A DNA stretch of 48,678 nt, taken from JBJELF01 sp051879015 (GTDB lineage Bacteria > Bacillota > Clostridia > Lachnospirales > Lachnospiraceae). Below, piece after piece: positions 22,873-31,819 of the stretch. The position numbers were made by a program, and so were the translations under genes. The notes under the pieces were generated by a model. It was not told the origin of the DNA. It was given only the letters and a program-made list of their open reading frames with translations, and did no database searches. The stretch spans positions 1 through 48,678 of the forward strand of contig JBJELF010000086.1 of assembly GCA_051879015.1 (NCBI GenBank), written 5' to 3'. The stretch's first letter is position 1, and each line of letters opens with the position of its first letter.

Positions 22873-24414
22873 ATGAAGAAACCAGTTGTTTTGATGATTT
22901 TGGATGGTTACGGTCTCAATGATAAGGTGGAGGGCAATGCCGTTGCTTTAGCGAAGACTCCAGTAATGGATCAGTTGATGGCCGAGTGTCCATTTGTAAA
23001 AGGAAATGCAAGTGGTATGGCAGTAGGACTTCCAGAGGGACAGATGGGTAACTCTGAGGTTGGTCATATGAATATGGGAGCAGGAAGAATCGTATATCAG
23101 GAATTGACTCGTATTACGAAGGAAATTCAAGATGGCGTATTCTTCGAAAATGAAGAATTTTTGAAGGCAGTTGAAAACTGTAAGAAAAATAATTCTGCAT
23201 TACATTTATTTGGTCTGGTATCCGATGGAGGTGTGCATAGCCACAATACTCATATCTATGCCCTGATTGAGTTAGCTAAGAGACAGGGATTGGATAAAGT
23301 CTTTATTCACTGCTTCTTGGATGGACGTGATACTCCTCCAGCATCAGGTAAAGATTATGTAGTTGAATTGATGGATAAATGTGAGGAAATCGGTGTTGGA
23401 AAGGTAGCCTCCGTAATGGGTCGTTATTATGCAATGGACCGTGATAATCGTTGGGATCGTGTGGAATTGGCTTATCGTGCTCTTCGCTATGGTGAGGGCA
23501 AGACGGCGAAATGTGGTGCTTGTGCGGTGCAGAATTCTTATGATGAGGGAAAAACCGATGAGTTCGTTGTACCAACGGTAGTAGTCGGCGAGGATGGTAA
23601 GGCAATCGCTCCAATTCAGGATGGTGATTCGGTTATCTTCTTCAATTTCCGTCCAGACCGTGCGAGAGAGATGACAAGAGTATTCTGCTGTGATGAGTTT
23701 ACTGGATTTGACAGAGGAAGCAGACCACAGGTTGTTTATGTATGTTTTACGGAGTATGATGTGACAATTCCTAATAAATTGATTGCCTTTAAGAAGGTTT
23801 CTGTCACAAACACCTTTGGTGAGTGGTTGGCAGCAAATAACATGAAGCAAGTTCGTATCGCTGAGACAGAGAAGTATGCTCATGTTACATTCTTCTTCAA
23901 CGGTGGTGTTGAAGCTCCAAATGAGGGAGAGGATCGAGTTTTGGTGAAGTCTCCAAAGGTAGCTACCTATGATTTGCAGCCAGAGATGAGCGCTTACACA
24001 GTAGCTGAAAAGTTGGTTGATGCTATCAAGGCTGACAAGTATGATGTGATTATCATTAATTTTGCTAATCCAGATATGGTCGGACATACCGGTGTGCAGG
24101 CAGCTGCTATCAAGGCGGTAGAGGCTGTGGACGAGTGTGTTGGAAAGGCAGTGGATGCGCTGAAAGAAGTAGGCGGTATCATGTTTATCTGTGCTGACCA
24201 CGGAAATGCAGAGCAGTTGATCGACTATGAGACTGGAGAACCATTTACCGCTCACACTACTAATCCAGTGCCATTTATCTTGGTTAATGCAGATCCATCC
24301 TATGGTTTGAGAGAGGGCGGTTGTCTGGCAGATATCGTACCTACCCTAATTGAGCTGATGGGCAAGGAACAGCCTAAGGAAATGACAGGAAAAAGCTTGT
24401 TGATTAAAAAATAA
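22873..24414 (+). CDS. gpmI: 2,3-bisphosphoglycerate-independent phosphoglycerate mutase
   Basis: GpmI interconverts 3- and 2-phosphoglycerate with two manganese ions. The 513-residue length is normal. The metal-binding start VLMILDGYGL, the phosphorylated serine S61 in GNSEVGHMNMGAGR, HCFLDGRDTPP, GRYYAMDRDNRWDR, FFNFRPDRAREM and the C-terminal metal sites INFANPDMVGHTG and ICADHGNAEQ are all present. An AAAGGAG box precedes the ATG at 22873. Enolase, the next enzyme of the pathway, is not in the window. A bidirectional terminator follows. Confidence 0.98.
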   Translation: MKKPVVLMILDGYGLNDKVEGNAVALAKTPVMDQLMAECPFVKGNASGMAVGLPEGQMGNSEVGHMNMGAGRIVYQELTRITKEIQDGVFFENEEFLKAVENCKKNNSALHLFGLVSDGGVHSHNTHIYALIELAKRQGLDKVFIHCFLDGRDTPPASGKDYVVELMDKCEEIGVGKVASVMGRYYAMDRDNRWDRVELAYRALRYGEGKTAKCGACAVQNSYDEGKTDEFVVPTVVVGEDGKAIAPIQDGDSVIFFNFRPDRAREMTRVFCCDEFTGFDRGSRPQVVYVCFTEYDVTIPNKLIAFKKVSVTNTFGEWLAANNMKQVRIAETEKYAHVTFFFNGGVEAPNEGEDRVLVKSPKVATYDLQPEMSAYTVAEKLVDAIKADKYDVIIINFANPDMVGHTGVQAAAIKAVEAVDECVGKAVDALKEVGGIMFICADHGNAEQLIDYETGEPFTAHTTNPVPFILVNADPSYGLREGGCLADIVPTLIELMGKEQPKEMTGKSLLIKK

Positions 24415-24464
24415 TAATGATTCAATTGGAAAAATCATAGAGATAAGCCCATTGTAAAAATAAT

Positions 24465-24506
24465 GGACCTTGAGATTAGAAAATCTAGTCTCAAGGTCTA
24501 TTTTAT
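24465..24506. terminator. Bidirectional terminator between gpmI and galT
   Basis: GGACCTTGAGA at 24465-24475 pairs with TCTCAAGGTC(T) at 24489-24499, with an inner TTAGA/TCTAG pairing. T-rich sequence follows on the right. It separates two convergent operons. Confidence 0.85.
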
Positions 24507-24533
24507 TCTTTAAAGCAGCGAGTGGTTGGATTG

Positions 24534-26030
24534 TTAGGATAATGTGGCAAGAAAGCGCAGGAATGCCATTTGTCCAGCCTCATCTCGCTTGAATACGCCA
24601 GCGTGTTCAAGAACCTGTGAAAACACTTTACCAGTTTCTGTTTTGAGAATTTCCATGATGTTATCATTTGTTAGATTGTTATAGTGCGGCAAAAATTCTT
24701 CCACCCAGTCTGCATGCTTTTCGAGATTGTGATCCTCACGGAGATTTTTTCCATTCAAAATTGCCTCTGCCAATTGCTCCAGTTCTGTTTTTAAGCGTGC
24801 AGGCAGTACCGCCAGTCCCATAACTTCAATCAAGCCGATATTTTCTTTTTTGATGTGATGCAGCTCGGCATGTGGGTGATAGACACCGAGAGGATGCTCC
24901 TCTGTAGTGATATTGTTTCGCAGAACTAAATCCAGCTCATATTTGCCATTGCGCATTCGGGCAATCGGAGTGATTGTATTGTGAGCTGTACCTTCCGTAT
25001 AGGCATAAATGAAAGCGCTTTCATCGGTGTAGTTGCGCCAAGCCTGCAAAATATGGTCTGCCAAATCGATGAGGCGATTTTCATCTTTGCTGGAAATACG
25101 GATGACAGACATAGGCCATTTTACGATACCGACTGTGACATCCTCGTAGCCTTTGATAGGAATGTTTGTCTCCATGACAGCTTTTGCCATAGGAAATTCA
25201 TAGCGACCTCCTTGAAAATGGTCATGGGTCAAAATGGAACCTCCCACAATAGGCAAATCAGCATTGGAGCCTATAAAATAGTGAGGAAATTGTTTGAGAA
25301 AATCAAATTGCTTGCGGAAAGTGGAACGATCAATTTTCATTGGTACATGTTCGCCACAAAATACGATGCAGTGTTCATTGTAATAAACATAGGGAGAATA
25401 TTGAAATCCCCAAGTGCTTTGGTTGATTTCAATGGGAATAATGCGATGATTGGAGCGCCCGGGATGGTTCACGCGTCCGGCGTAGCCTTCATTTTCCATA
25501 CAAAGCTGACATTTTGGATAGTTCGCCTGCTTCATCGTGAGGGCCGCGGCGATTGCCTTGGGGTCTTTCTCTGGCTTGGACAGGTTAATAGTAATATCTA
25601 AATCTCCATATTCTGTGGAGGTTTTCCATTTCCAATCTTTGCAGACACGATAGCGTCGAATGTAGTCGGAGTCTTGACTCATTTTATAGTAGGCATCGGT
25701 GGCTGTCTGTGGGGAGATGGAATAGTTTTCCCAGAAACGGCGAATTACTTGAGAAGGACGGTCCATGAGACAATTCATCAATTTGGAGTCAAACAAGTCA
25801 CGATAAACGACACTGTCTCCGCTAGTTAATTTTTTTTCGCAGGCATAATCTAGCATTTCTTTTAAGATTAATTCCAATTCAGGGATAGAATCCAAGGTTT
25901 CTGCTTCAAATTCATCAATTTGGAGCAGAGAGAGAATCTGATTGGCAGCGTAAGTCTGGTCTTCGGGGGCCAGAAGGCCCGTCTGAAGACCATATTGAAT
26001 CAGTTGATTAATTGTGGTATTTATGTTCAT
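24534..26030 (-). CDS. galT: UDP-glucose--hexose-1-phosphate uridylyltransferase, Firmicutes type (GalT class 2)
   Basis: GalT swaps UMP between UDP-glucose and galactose 1-phosphate in the Leloir pathway. At 498 residues it belongs to the long Gram-positive class, which is distinct from the E. coli enzyme of about 350 residues. Visible features are CQLCMENEGYAGR with a CxxC pair, NEHCIVFCGEHVPM, and the histidine motif GGSILTHDHFQGGRYEFPM with H-x-H-x-Q-x2 layout that holds the nucleophilic histidine. HPHAELHH is in the C-terminal third. It lies 87 bases downstream of galK on the same strand, and that gap contains a short palindrome near 26053-26077. No galE is present in the window. Confidence 0.96.
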   Translation of the reverse strand: MNINTTINQLIQYGLQTGLLAPEDQTYAANQILSLLQIDEFEAETLDSIPELELILKEMLDYACEKKLTSGDSVVYRDLFDSKLMNCLMDRPSQVIRRFWENYSISPQTATDAYYKMSQDSDYIRRYRVCKDWKWKTSTEYGDLDITINLSKPEKDPKAIAAALTMKQANYPKCQLCMENEGYAGRVNHPGRSNHRIIPIEINQSTWGFQYSPYVYYNEHCIVFCGEHVPMKIDRSTFRKQFDFLKQFPHYFIGSNADLPIVGGSILTHDHFQGGRYEFPMAKAVMETNIPIKGYEDVTVGIVKWPMSVIRISSKDENRLIDLADHILQAWRNYTDESAFIYAYTEGTAHNTITPIARMRNGKYELDLVLRNNITTEEHPLGVYHPHAELHHIKKENIGLIEVMGLAVLPARLKTELEQLAEAILNGKNLREDHNLEKHADWVEEFLPHYNNLTNDNIMEILKTETGKVFSQVLEHAGVFKRDEAGQMAFLRFLATLS

Positions 26031-26117
26031 ATATACTTTTTCCTTTCCTATCTTATAAAGAGTGATTCACTTTATAAATACATTAATGAGATTTGTGAAG
26101 CAGGCATAAGTGTTTTA

Positions 26118-27281
26118 CTAGCACACGCGTCCTCCGTCTCCAATTTCTACCACATAAAAATCTGCACTGTATCCAATCATTTTTTTGTAAGTATCACCAA
26201 CATTTTTGATGAAATCGTCAATTGCATTATTTTTTACAATGCTGACGGTACAGCCGCCAAATCCTGCACCAGTCATACGGGAGCCGATGACACCTGGCTG
26301 TTTCCATGCTGTTTCTACCAGAGTATCTAATTCTTTTCCTGTTACTTCGTAGTCATCACGCAGAGAAATATGAGATTCATTCATGAGTTTTCCAAAGAGA
26401 GTTAAATCATTCTTTTGCAATGCTTCTACAGCGTGAATGGTTCTCTGATTTTCGTAGACAGCATGTTTTGCACGTTTTCTATTAATTGGGTCAGAGATGA
26501 CATCTTTTATCTGTTCAAATTGTTCTTCAGAAAGTTCGCCGAGTGCTTTGATGGGCAGTTTGGTCTGAACTTCTGCCAGAGCAGTTTCGCATTGGCTTCT
26601 TCGCTCATTGTATTTGGAGTCGGCTAAACCACGCTTTTTATTGCTGCAGGCAATGACAATTTTGGCATTTTCCAGATGAATAGGAGCATAGATGTAAGAT
26701 AAATCGGAAGTATCTAAGAAGATAGCAGCATCTTTTTTTCCCATGGCGATGGAAAACTGATCCATGATACCGCAGTTGACACCATTAAATTTATTTTCTG
26801 CGAACTGGCTGATTTTTGCAATCTCTACCATGTCAACAGAAAAACCAAACAAATCTTTTAAAATAACACTGGTCAGCACTTCAATAGAGGCAGAAGAGGA
26901 AAGACCAGAGCTGTTTGGAATATTTCCATAGATAACCATATCAAAGCCTTCTGTGATGTTCATGCCATGCTGTGCAAAGGCCCATACTACACCCTTTGGA
27001 TAATTGCCCCAACCATCTTTTGGGTCATAAGTGATGGAATCAATAGGAATAGAAATTATGCCAGCATTTGGAAAATTCATGGAGTACATACGAATCAATT
27101 TGAGGTCATTTTTCTTGGCCGCAGCGTAGGTGCCGATGGTCAGGGCGCAGGGGAATACGTGGCCTCCATTGTAGTCGGTGTGCTCTCCAATTAAGTTGAC
27201 ACGACCTGGTGCAAAGTATAGTGTTAAGCCAGAGCCGCTGCCAAATAATGCAGAAAATTTTTGAAATAAAATGTCTTTCAT
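26118..27281 (-). CDS. galK: Galactokinase
   Basis: Galactokinase phosphorylates galactose with ATP at the first step of the Leloir pathway. The 387-residue GHMP kinase shows the galactokinase signature GRVNLIGEHTDYNGG near residue 26, the ATP-binding IPNSSGLSSSASIEV, the catalytic-base region NGVNCGIMDQFSIAMG, and the GHMP motif 3 GSRMTGAGFGGCTVSIV near the C-terminus. GAAAGGAGAAA precedes the ATG at 27281. It is the first gene of a galK-galT unit transcribed away from an AraC-type regulator, which is likely its activator. Confidence 0.97.
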   Translation of the reverse strand: MKDILFQKFSALFGSGSGLTLYFAPGRVNLIGEHTDYNGGHVFPCALTIGTYAAAKKNDLKLIRMYSMNFPNAGIISIPIDSITYDPKDGWGNYPKGVVWAFAQHGMNITEGFDMVIYGNIPNSSGLSSSASIEVLTSVILKDLFGFSVDMVEIAKISQFAENKFNGVNCGIMDQFSIAMGKKDAAIFLDTSDLSYIYAPIHLENAKIVIACSNKKRGLADSKYNERRSQCETALAEVQTKLPIKALGELSEEQFEQIKDVISDPINRKRAKHAVYENQRTIHAVEALQKNDLTLFGKLMNESHISLRDDYEVTGKELDTLVETAWKQPGVIGSRMTGAGFGGCTVSIVKNNAIDDFIKNVGDTYKKMIGYSADFYVVEIGDGGRVC

Positions 27282-27365
27282 GTGCTTTCTCCTTTCTATA
27301 TCAAATAAGTGTTCTTGGAATCAAAAAGTATTTTAACTGGAAGGTTGTATTTTGAGATTAAATAG

Positions 27366-27425
27366 ATTATACTAAGAATCAGCACAATATTCTGCTAAAA
27401 TATTCGGAAAAACTAGAATAATATT
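27366..27425. promoter_or_regulatory. galK -10 box and candidate AraC-type operator repeats
   Basis: On the minus strand a perfect -10 TATAAT (27366-27371) lacks a recognisable -35 at 16-18 bases, as is usual for activator-dependent promoters. Just upstream of it, on the plus strand, AATATTC occurs at 27386-27392 and 27399-27405 (13-base spacing), and a related AATATTG at 27419-27425. Direct repeats in this position relative to the -10 box fit binding by the divergent AraC-type protein. Confidence 0.45.
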
Positions 27426-27434
27426 GAGGTAATT

Positions 27435-28319
27435 ATGCAGCTATTAATCAATGAAAATCAAAGAGAATTGAAGGAACATGGTGTGTATGGCTTTCCGTTT
27501 GCTATTAGCAACGAGGTGTTGGCACATTATGAGAAGGGAACTTTTTTGTGGCATTGGCATCCAGAAATTGAGCTGACTCTTTTTGTAGAGGGAAGCATGG
27601 AGTATCAAGTGAATGACCGTGTCTATCATGTGCAAAAGGGAGATGGACTTTTTTGTAATTCCAATGCCCTTCATTCGGGACATATGCTTCAGGGAAAAAA
27701 TTGTGAATATATTTCAATTACTTTTCATCCACGATTGGTCTACGGATTTGAAAATAGTCTTTTATTTGAAAAATATATTCATCCGTTAACTAGTGACAGC
27801 AGTCTGGGAGCAATTCATTTTAATCAAATGGATGCCTGGCATACGTCAGTCATTCAGCGGCTTATAGCCATCAATCAATTGTATATGGAGCAAAATGAGA
27901 CCTGGGAAATGCAGATTGTTATATTATTACAGCAGATTATGCTGTTAATTTATCAAAATCGTCATGAGATGACGCGGGGGCACGCAGCTGACTCAGCCAC
28001 CTTTGAACGGGTCAGCATTATTTTGGGGTATATTCATCAGCATTATATGGAGAAAATTACGTTGGAGGATATTGCCGATACCATTCATATTTGCCGGAGC
28101 GAATGTTGTCGATTTTTTAAGGAAAGCACTGGAATGGCATTGTTTGAATATCTCATTCAATATCGAATTCAGCAGAGTGCAGCTCTGCTTTCCAGTACAG
28201 ATTTGAGTATAACGGAGATTGCCATGCGTACCGGATTTGCTACGCCCAGCTATTTCACCAAGATTTTTCGCAGGCAAATGGGGTGCACACCGAGGGAGTA
28301 TCGGGAAAAAAAGAAATAG
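27435..28319 (+). CDS. AraC-family regulator with cupin sensor domain
   Basis: This 294-residue protein has an N-terminal cupin/AraC ligand domain (about 20-100) with HWHPEIELTLFVEGSMEY and VQKGDGLFCNSNALHSG. A C-terminal double HTH follows (about 190-292) with ITLEDIADTIHICRSECCRFFKE split across two helices, then ITEIAMRTGFATPSYFTKIF and the ending MGCTPREYR. Regulators of this type sense sugars or sugar derivatives. It is divergent from galK-galT with about 150 bases between, so control of galactose utilisation is the simplest inference. The ATG at 27435 follows GAGG at 27426-27429. No separate promoter of its own was recognised. Confidence 0.9.
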   Translation: MQLLINENQRELKEHGVYGFPFAISNEVLAHYEKGTFLWHWHPEIELTLFVEGSMEYQVNDRVYHVQKGDGLFCNSNALHSGHMLQGKNCEYISITFHPRLVYGFENSLLFEKYIHPLTSDSSLGAIHFNQMDAWHTSVIQRLIAINQLYMEQNETWEMQIVILLQQIMLLIYQNRHEMTRGHAADSATFERVSIILGYIHQHYMEKITLEDIADTIHICRSECCRFFKESTGMALFEYLIQYRIQQSAALLSSTDLSITEIAMRTGFATPSYFTKIFRRQMGCTPREYREKKK

Positions 28320-28658
28320 AAATAAGTTGAAATTAAGAGTAAAAGCAGAAAAGCGGAAAAATAGTTTTTCATTCAAATAATGGATGCTGAGACTTTTTAA
28401 CAAGAAAATTATTCTAAGTTTAATAAAAATAACAAAAATTATTAAAATTTTGTAAAATATAGATAAAATATTATTATTATTAAAGCACTATTTCTGTATT
28501 TTCGAGAAATTGACAAAAAAAATGGAGTATGATATAACAAAAATACCTTTCTGAAACAGTTAAATAGGGGTGACGTTTTGAAAGGCTTTTGTAAATGGGG
28601 ATTTTATTAGCTATTGACAACTGCACCTTTGTAGTCTAAGAAAGAAAGGAGAAAAAAT
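28320..28658 (+). promoter_or_regulatory. AT-rich gap with promoter of the HPr-like gene
   Basis: Of the 339 bases without a gene, the first 190 are very AT-rich and show no clear structure. A strong promoter follows with -35 TTGACA (28510-28515) and -10 TATAAC (28533-28538) spaced 17 bases apart. The leader to the ATG at 28659 is about 115 nt and ends in AAAGGAG. No known riboswitch was recognised in it. Confidence 0.75.
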
Positions 28659-28895
28659 ATGGTAAAGAGAAAAATTCAATTATCAAGAGAAAGAGTCGCA
28701 AAATTTGTGAAGGCAGCCAATGACTGTCCATTTAAAATTGAGCTTTGTTATGACCACATTGTAGTGGATGCAAAATCAATTTTAGGTGTGTATAGTTTGG
28801 ATTTGAGCCGTATTTTAACTGTTATTTATCCAGAAAATGAGAAAATGACAGAGGAATTTTCCAACTTGCTGAACTCTTATGAAGTGGCTTGTTGA
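28659..28895 (+). CDS. HPr-like protein lacking the phosphorylated histidine
   Basis: This 78-residue protein has the length and beta-alpha pattern of the PTS phosphocarrier HPr. The region VVDAKSILGVYSLDLS corresponds to the segment around the regulatory Ser46 of HPr. The active-site loop that normally reads GLHARPA with His15 is missing: here the equivalent positions read LSRERVAKFV. It therefore cannot carry phosphate from enzyme I. If Ser46 is still phosphorylated by HPr kinase it could act like Crh, a catabolite co-repressor, but Crh keeps a different residue at position 15, so this is only an analogy. It has its own strong promoter and terminator, and no other PTS gene is near. Confidence 0.8.
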   Translation: MVKRKIQLSRERVAKFVKAANDCPFKIELCYDHIVVDAKSILGVYSLDLSRILTVIYPENEKMTEEFSNLLNSYEVAC

Positions 28896-28920
28896 AGCAC
28901 TGAAAATAAAATAAAGTACA

Positions 28921-28950
28921 AAAAAGGGCTGACAGTGGTCGGCCTTTTTT
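28921..28950 (+). terminator. Terminator of the HPr-like gene
   Basis: GGGCTGAC (28926-28933) pairs with GTCGGCC(T) near 28938-28945, flanked by AAAAA and TTTTTT. The A-run would also support termination on the other strand. Confidence 0.88.
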
Positions 28951-29069
28951 GTATCGTTATAGGTAAGACGTCGTTGCTTTACAATAGTTGTCTTATTATA
29001 GGCTTGTTTAAAATGGTGGAAAAGAAATTTCCTTCCGAACAATGAAAGAAGATAAGAAAGGAAGAAGTT

Positions 29070-29870
29070 ATGAAGATTTTAGTTTCCGATGTGGATGGTA
29101 CTTTAGTTGAGGATGGTACATTAAAAATAAATCCAGAATACTATGAGGTGGTAAGAAAATTGACAGAGAAAGGGATTCATGTCATCATTGCCAGTGGCCG
29201 TCAGTATGCCAGTGTGAGAAGACTGTTTGAGCCTGTATCGGATTTGATTAGTTACATTGTAGAAGGTGGAAGTATGATTCTGGAGAGAGGAAAGCAGGTA
29301 GAGGTATTGCATCCAATTCCAAGAGATATGGCAAGAGAAATTATTGCAGATGCCAGGAAACTGCCGGATACGGATGTCATGATTTCCGTTGCCGAGAAGG
29401 CCTATGCGCCACTTGAGAATACGAAAATGTTTCAATGGCTGAAAAACAGCTATCATTTTGATTTGGAGGCTTTGGGAGGCTGGGATGTGCTGCCAGAGGG
29501 GGAGATTGGAAAAATTTCCATCTATCATCCATCCGATGCAGAGGGAGTGTGCAGTACATGGTTTACACCTAAGTGGAAATCCAAACTAAATGGCTGTTCA
29601 GCAGGCAGCTGGTGGATGGATTTGGTAGCGGCAGATGTCAGCAAAGCATCTGCATTAAAGGAACTGTGCCGTCGCTTAGAGGTAGACTTGAAAGATGTGT
29701 ATGCTTTTGGCGACAATATGAATGACATTGCCATGCTGGAGGCGGCAGGAAAATCGTTTGCGGTGGAAAATGGAAGGGTCGAGGTGAAGGCAATTGCAGA
29801 TGAGGTTATCCCAGGTTATCAAAAGGATGGCGTGCTGAAGGTGTGGAAAGAAATATTAGCGACCTTGTAA
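29070..29870 (+). CDS. Cof-type HAD-IIB phosphatase
   Basis: This 266-residue haloacid dehalogenase-fold hydrolase has motif I SDVDGTL (nucleophile D7, acid D9), motif II IIASGRQ, motif III lysine in DVSKASALKEL, and motif IV AFGDNMNDIAMLEAAG. A cap domain of the IIB type lies between motifs II and III. Such enzymes remove phosphate from sugar phosphates, nucleotides or flavin precursors, and the substrate cannot be told from sequence. The ATG at 29070 follows AGGAAG. A stem at 29878-29904 lies just after the stop. Confidence 0.93.
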   Translation: MKILVSDVDGTLVEDGTLKINPEYYEVVRKLTEKGIHVIIASGRQYASVRRLFEPVSDLISYIVEGGSMILERGKQVEVLHPIPRDMAREIIADARKLPDTDVMISVAEKAYAPLENTKMFQWLKNSYHFDLEALGGWDVLPEGEIGKISIYHPSDAEGVCSTWFTPKWKSKLNGCSAGSWWMDLVAADVSKASALKELCRRLEVDLKDVYAFGDNMNDIAMLEAAGKSFAVENGRVEVKAIADEVIPGYQKDGVLKVWKEILATL

Positions 29871-29877
29871 CTACAAG

Positions 29878-29904
29878 TTGAATGAAACAATCTGTTTTAT
29901 TCAA
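29878..29904 (+). terminator. Hairpin after the HAD gene
   Basis: TTGAATGAAAC (29878-29888) pairs with GTTTTATTCAA (29894-29904) with one G-U pair. No good T-run follows, so termination is uncertain. The 129 bases from here to the first gene of the large cassette are AT-rich; TATACT at 29980-29985 is a possible -10 box without a convincing -35. Confidence 0.4.
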
Positions 29905-30033
29905 AAATATAGTTGCATTTTTAAATTGTATATTTTACAATAAAAAATAAAGCTTTAGTGAATTAAATTACAAAACATTTATACTGGGGTATCAAGGTGG
30001 ACAAATGATTTTGGGGCGATAGGGAGATAAAAT

Positions 30034-31797
30034 ATGTTTTCATCAGAGTATTTTTTGCATTTTGTGTTTGCAAATAGTACAGATATGTATTATTTGGACA
30101 GTTTAATTCAATTGGATTTGAAATCTTATTTGTGGTACAAGCTTAAAAAAAATCGTTTAGGATATGAGCATATTTATTTTGTAAGTGGGAGCGCCTCAGA
30201 AATTACTTTAGAGGTGTTGGATCAGGATTCTTATGACTGGTATGAGAAAAAAAATGACCATTGGAGAAAAAAATTCATAGATTTCTTTATGGGAGCGGAA
30301 GAAACATTTGTTATCAAAGGAAGAACAAGTATTAGAATTGAAAGAGATCAGGAAAAAGAATTTTGTACGCGTATATTAAAATTGATGGAAGAAAGTACTG
30401 AAAAAGAAAAAAGTGCATTTGTATTTCAGCTGTCTACTTTTTCTTTTTTGTTTGAATCAAATAAGAAACTTTTGGAGCGTTTAATCGCATTAAATGATAA
30501 AGATAACAGGGGAAGTATCGTGGTTCTGCTTGCCTCTATCTCAGCGGGAGAAAGTAAGGACTATTTGTTAAATCCCAATGGGATTTTCTTTTATAAAGAT
30601 GAAAGAAATCAAAGCCTATGCGAAGATTTAAGAGCGATTGCTGCGATGAAGCAAGTTGATTTGTATCATCAGATGGCGAAGCAAATGAAGGAGAGAGTAA
30701 TTTTTCTCAATTCTTTTTCTAGAGGACAGATAGAGACTTTGGTGACGTCAGTACTTATGGAATATCCGGAGCGAATTGGTTCCGTGCAGGAGATGGAAGA
30801 TTGGATTGACTATTTATATGCCTGGTATCATTCCAAGTCATTTCAGGAGCAATGTGAATGGAATTTGGAGGTCAATCAAAAGAGATATTATTGTGAATTG
30901 GTGGAGCGACTGAAGAATCAGCAGATTTGGAATCGGTTGGTGGAGCAGGCAAAGTGTGAGCGAGGTCAAAATTATGACAGCAGTTTGTGGAAAATTCTTC
31001 AGCATCGATATGATATTGCAGAGAATGAGGAGGGGGAAGCATATATTGTAAAGGAAGATGCTTTTTCTAACCGAGTACGTAGTATAAAATTTAGCAAAGA
31101 GTTTTGCAAAAGTAATGGAATAGAATTGGCAGAATTTGAAAGAATTCGTCAGGAATTGCTGACTTGTTGGAATCATAAAAGTAATCCCGGGATGGTTACT
31201 GTAGTGACTGAGTGGCTGGATGATATCAAGCAGGCAGAGAGAGAAAATAATTTTGATAGTGTACGTCGTATTCTTCGGGCTTTGGAATGGGGAGCACAGA
31301 ATTTATGTGTGACGCAAGAGCAATGGAAGCTTGTTGATGAAATTAATACGTATCATCAGCAAATTATTATCATTTCCAATTCGCTGTATAAAGCAAAAGA
31401 AAGCCGAAGCAAACAAAGAGAGAGCAGCAGTCAGTTATTAACTCTGATGGATCAGTCGATACGTGTAAGAGAGTCTATCCTGAATCAATGTGAGAGTGCA
31501 TTGTTAACAAAGGTAATTAATCGTGATTTGAGTCAAATTGATATGAATGATGTGAAGAATCTCATGGATGAAAATTTGAATTTGATTCAGAATGAACAGA
31601 AAAACATTGATAGGCAAATAAATTTGAATCAGGAAGCAAGAGAACAGGCTTCGATTTCATCAAATCAAGAAAGCAATGTGATTGATGAGCATGATAAGAT
31701 AAAAACTTTTGTGGAGGAAGAAAAAACTTCTAAAACTTTTACAGCGAACGAGGAGGATTATAAGCGTGCTTTGAAGGCTGCTGGAATTTTTAAATAA
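30034..31797 (+). CDS. Unknown helical protein with C-terminal EDYxxALxAA tail (cassette gene 1)
   Basis: I do not recognise this 587-residue protein. The N-terminal 200 residues alternate strands and helices (FVFANSTDMYYLD, GYEHIYFVSG, FVFQLSTFSFLF, GSIVVLLASISAGES), which recalls a P-loop ATPase core that has lost its Walker A and B residues. The middle is helical and rich in Trp, Gln and Glu. Residues about 450-550 look like a coiled coil, followed by a polar linker. The last 15 residues contain EEDYKRALKAAG, nearly the same as the end of another cassette protein (ending at 37673). No signal peptide or membrane helix is visible, so it is probably cytosolic. GGGAG before the ATG supports the start. 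The Hsp70-like gene begins 22 bases downstream. Confidence 0.8.
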   Translation: MFSSEYFLHFVFANSTDMYYLDSLIQLDLKSYLWYKLKKNRLGYEHIYFVSGSASEITLEVLDQDSYDWYEKKNDHWRKKFIDFFMGAEETFVIKGRTSIRIERDQEKEFCTRILKLMEESTEKEKSAFVFQLSTFSFLFESNKKLLERLIALNDKDNRGSIVVLLASISAGESKDYLLNPNGIFFYKDERNQSLCEDLRAIAAMKQVDLYHQMAKQMKERVIFLNSFSRGQIETLVTSVLMEYPERIGSVQEMEDWIDYLYAWYHSKSFQEQCEWNLEVNQKRYYCELVERLKNQQIWNRLVEQAKCERGQNYDSSLWKILQHRYDIAENEEGEAYIVKEDAFSNRVRSIKFSKEFCKSNGIELAEFERIRQELLTCWNHKSNPGMVTVVTEWLDDIKQAERENNFDSVRRILRALEWGAQNLCVTQEQWKLVDEINTYHQQIIIISNSLYKAKESRSKQRESSSQLLTLMDQSIRVRESILNQCESALLTKVINRDLSQIDMNDVKNLMDENLNLIQNEQKNIDRQINLNQEAREQASISSNQESNVIDEHDKIKTFVEEEKTSKTFTANEEDYKRALKAAGIFK

Positions 31798-31819
31798 CAA
31801 AGGGAGGATACAGTAAAAA

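Noticed and set aside
23344..24255. 303-codon minus-strand reading frame inside gpmI
   Set aside because: Antisense to a complete, conserved enzyme gene, with no family motif.
24981..25601. 206-codon plus-strand reading frame inside galT
   Set aside because: Antisense shadow; galT on the minus strand is complete and has catalytic motifs.
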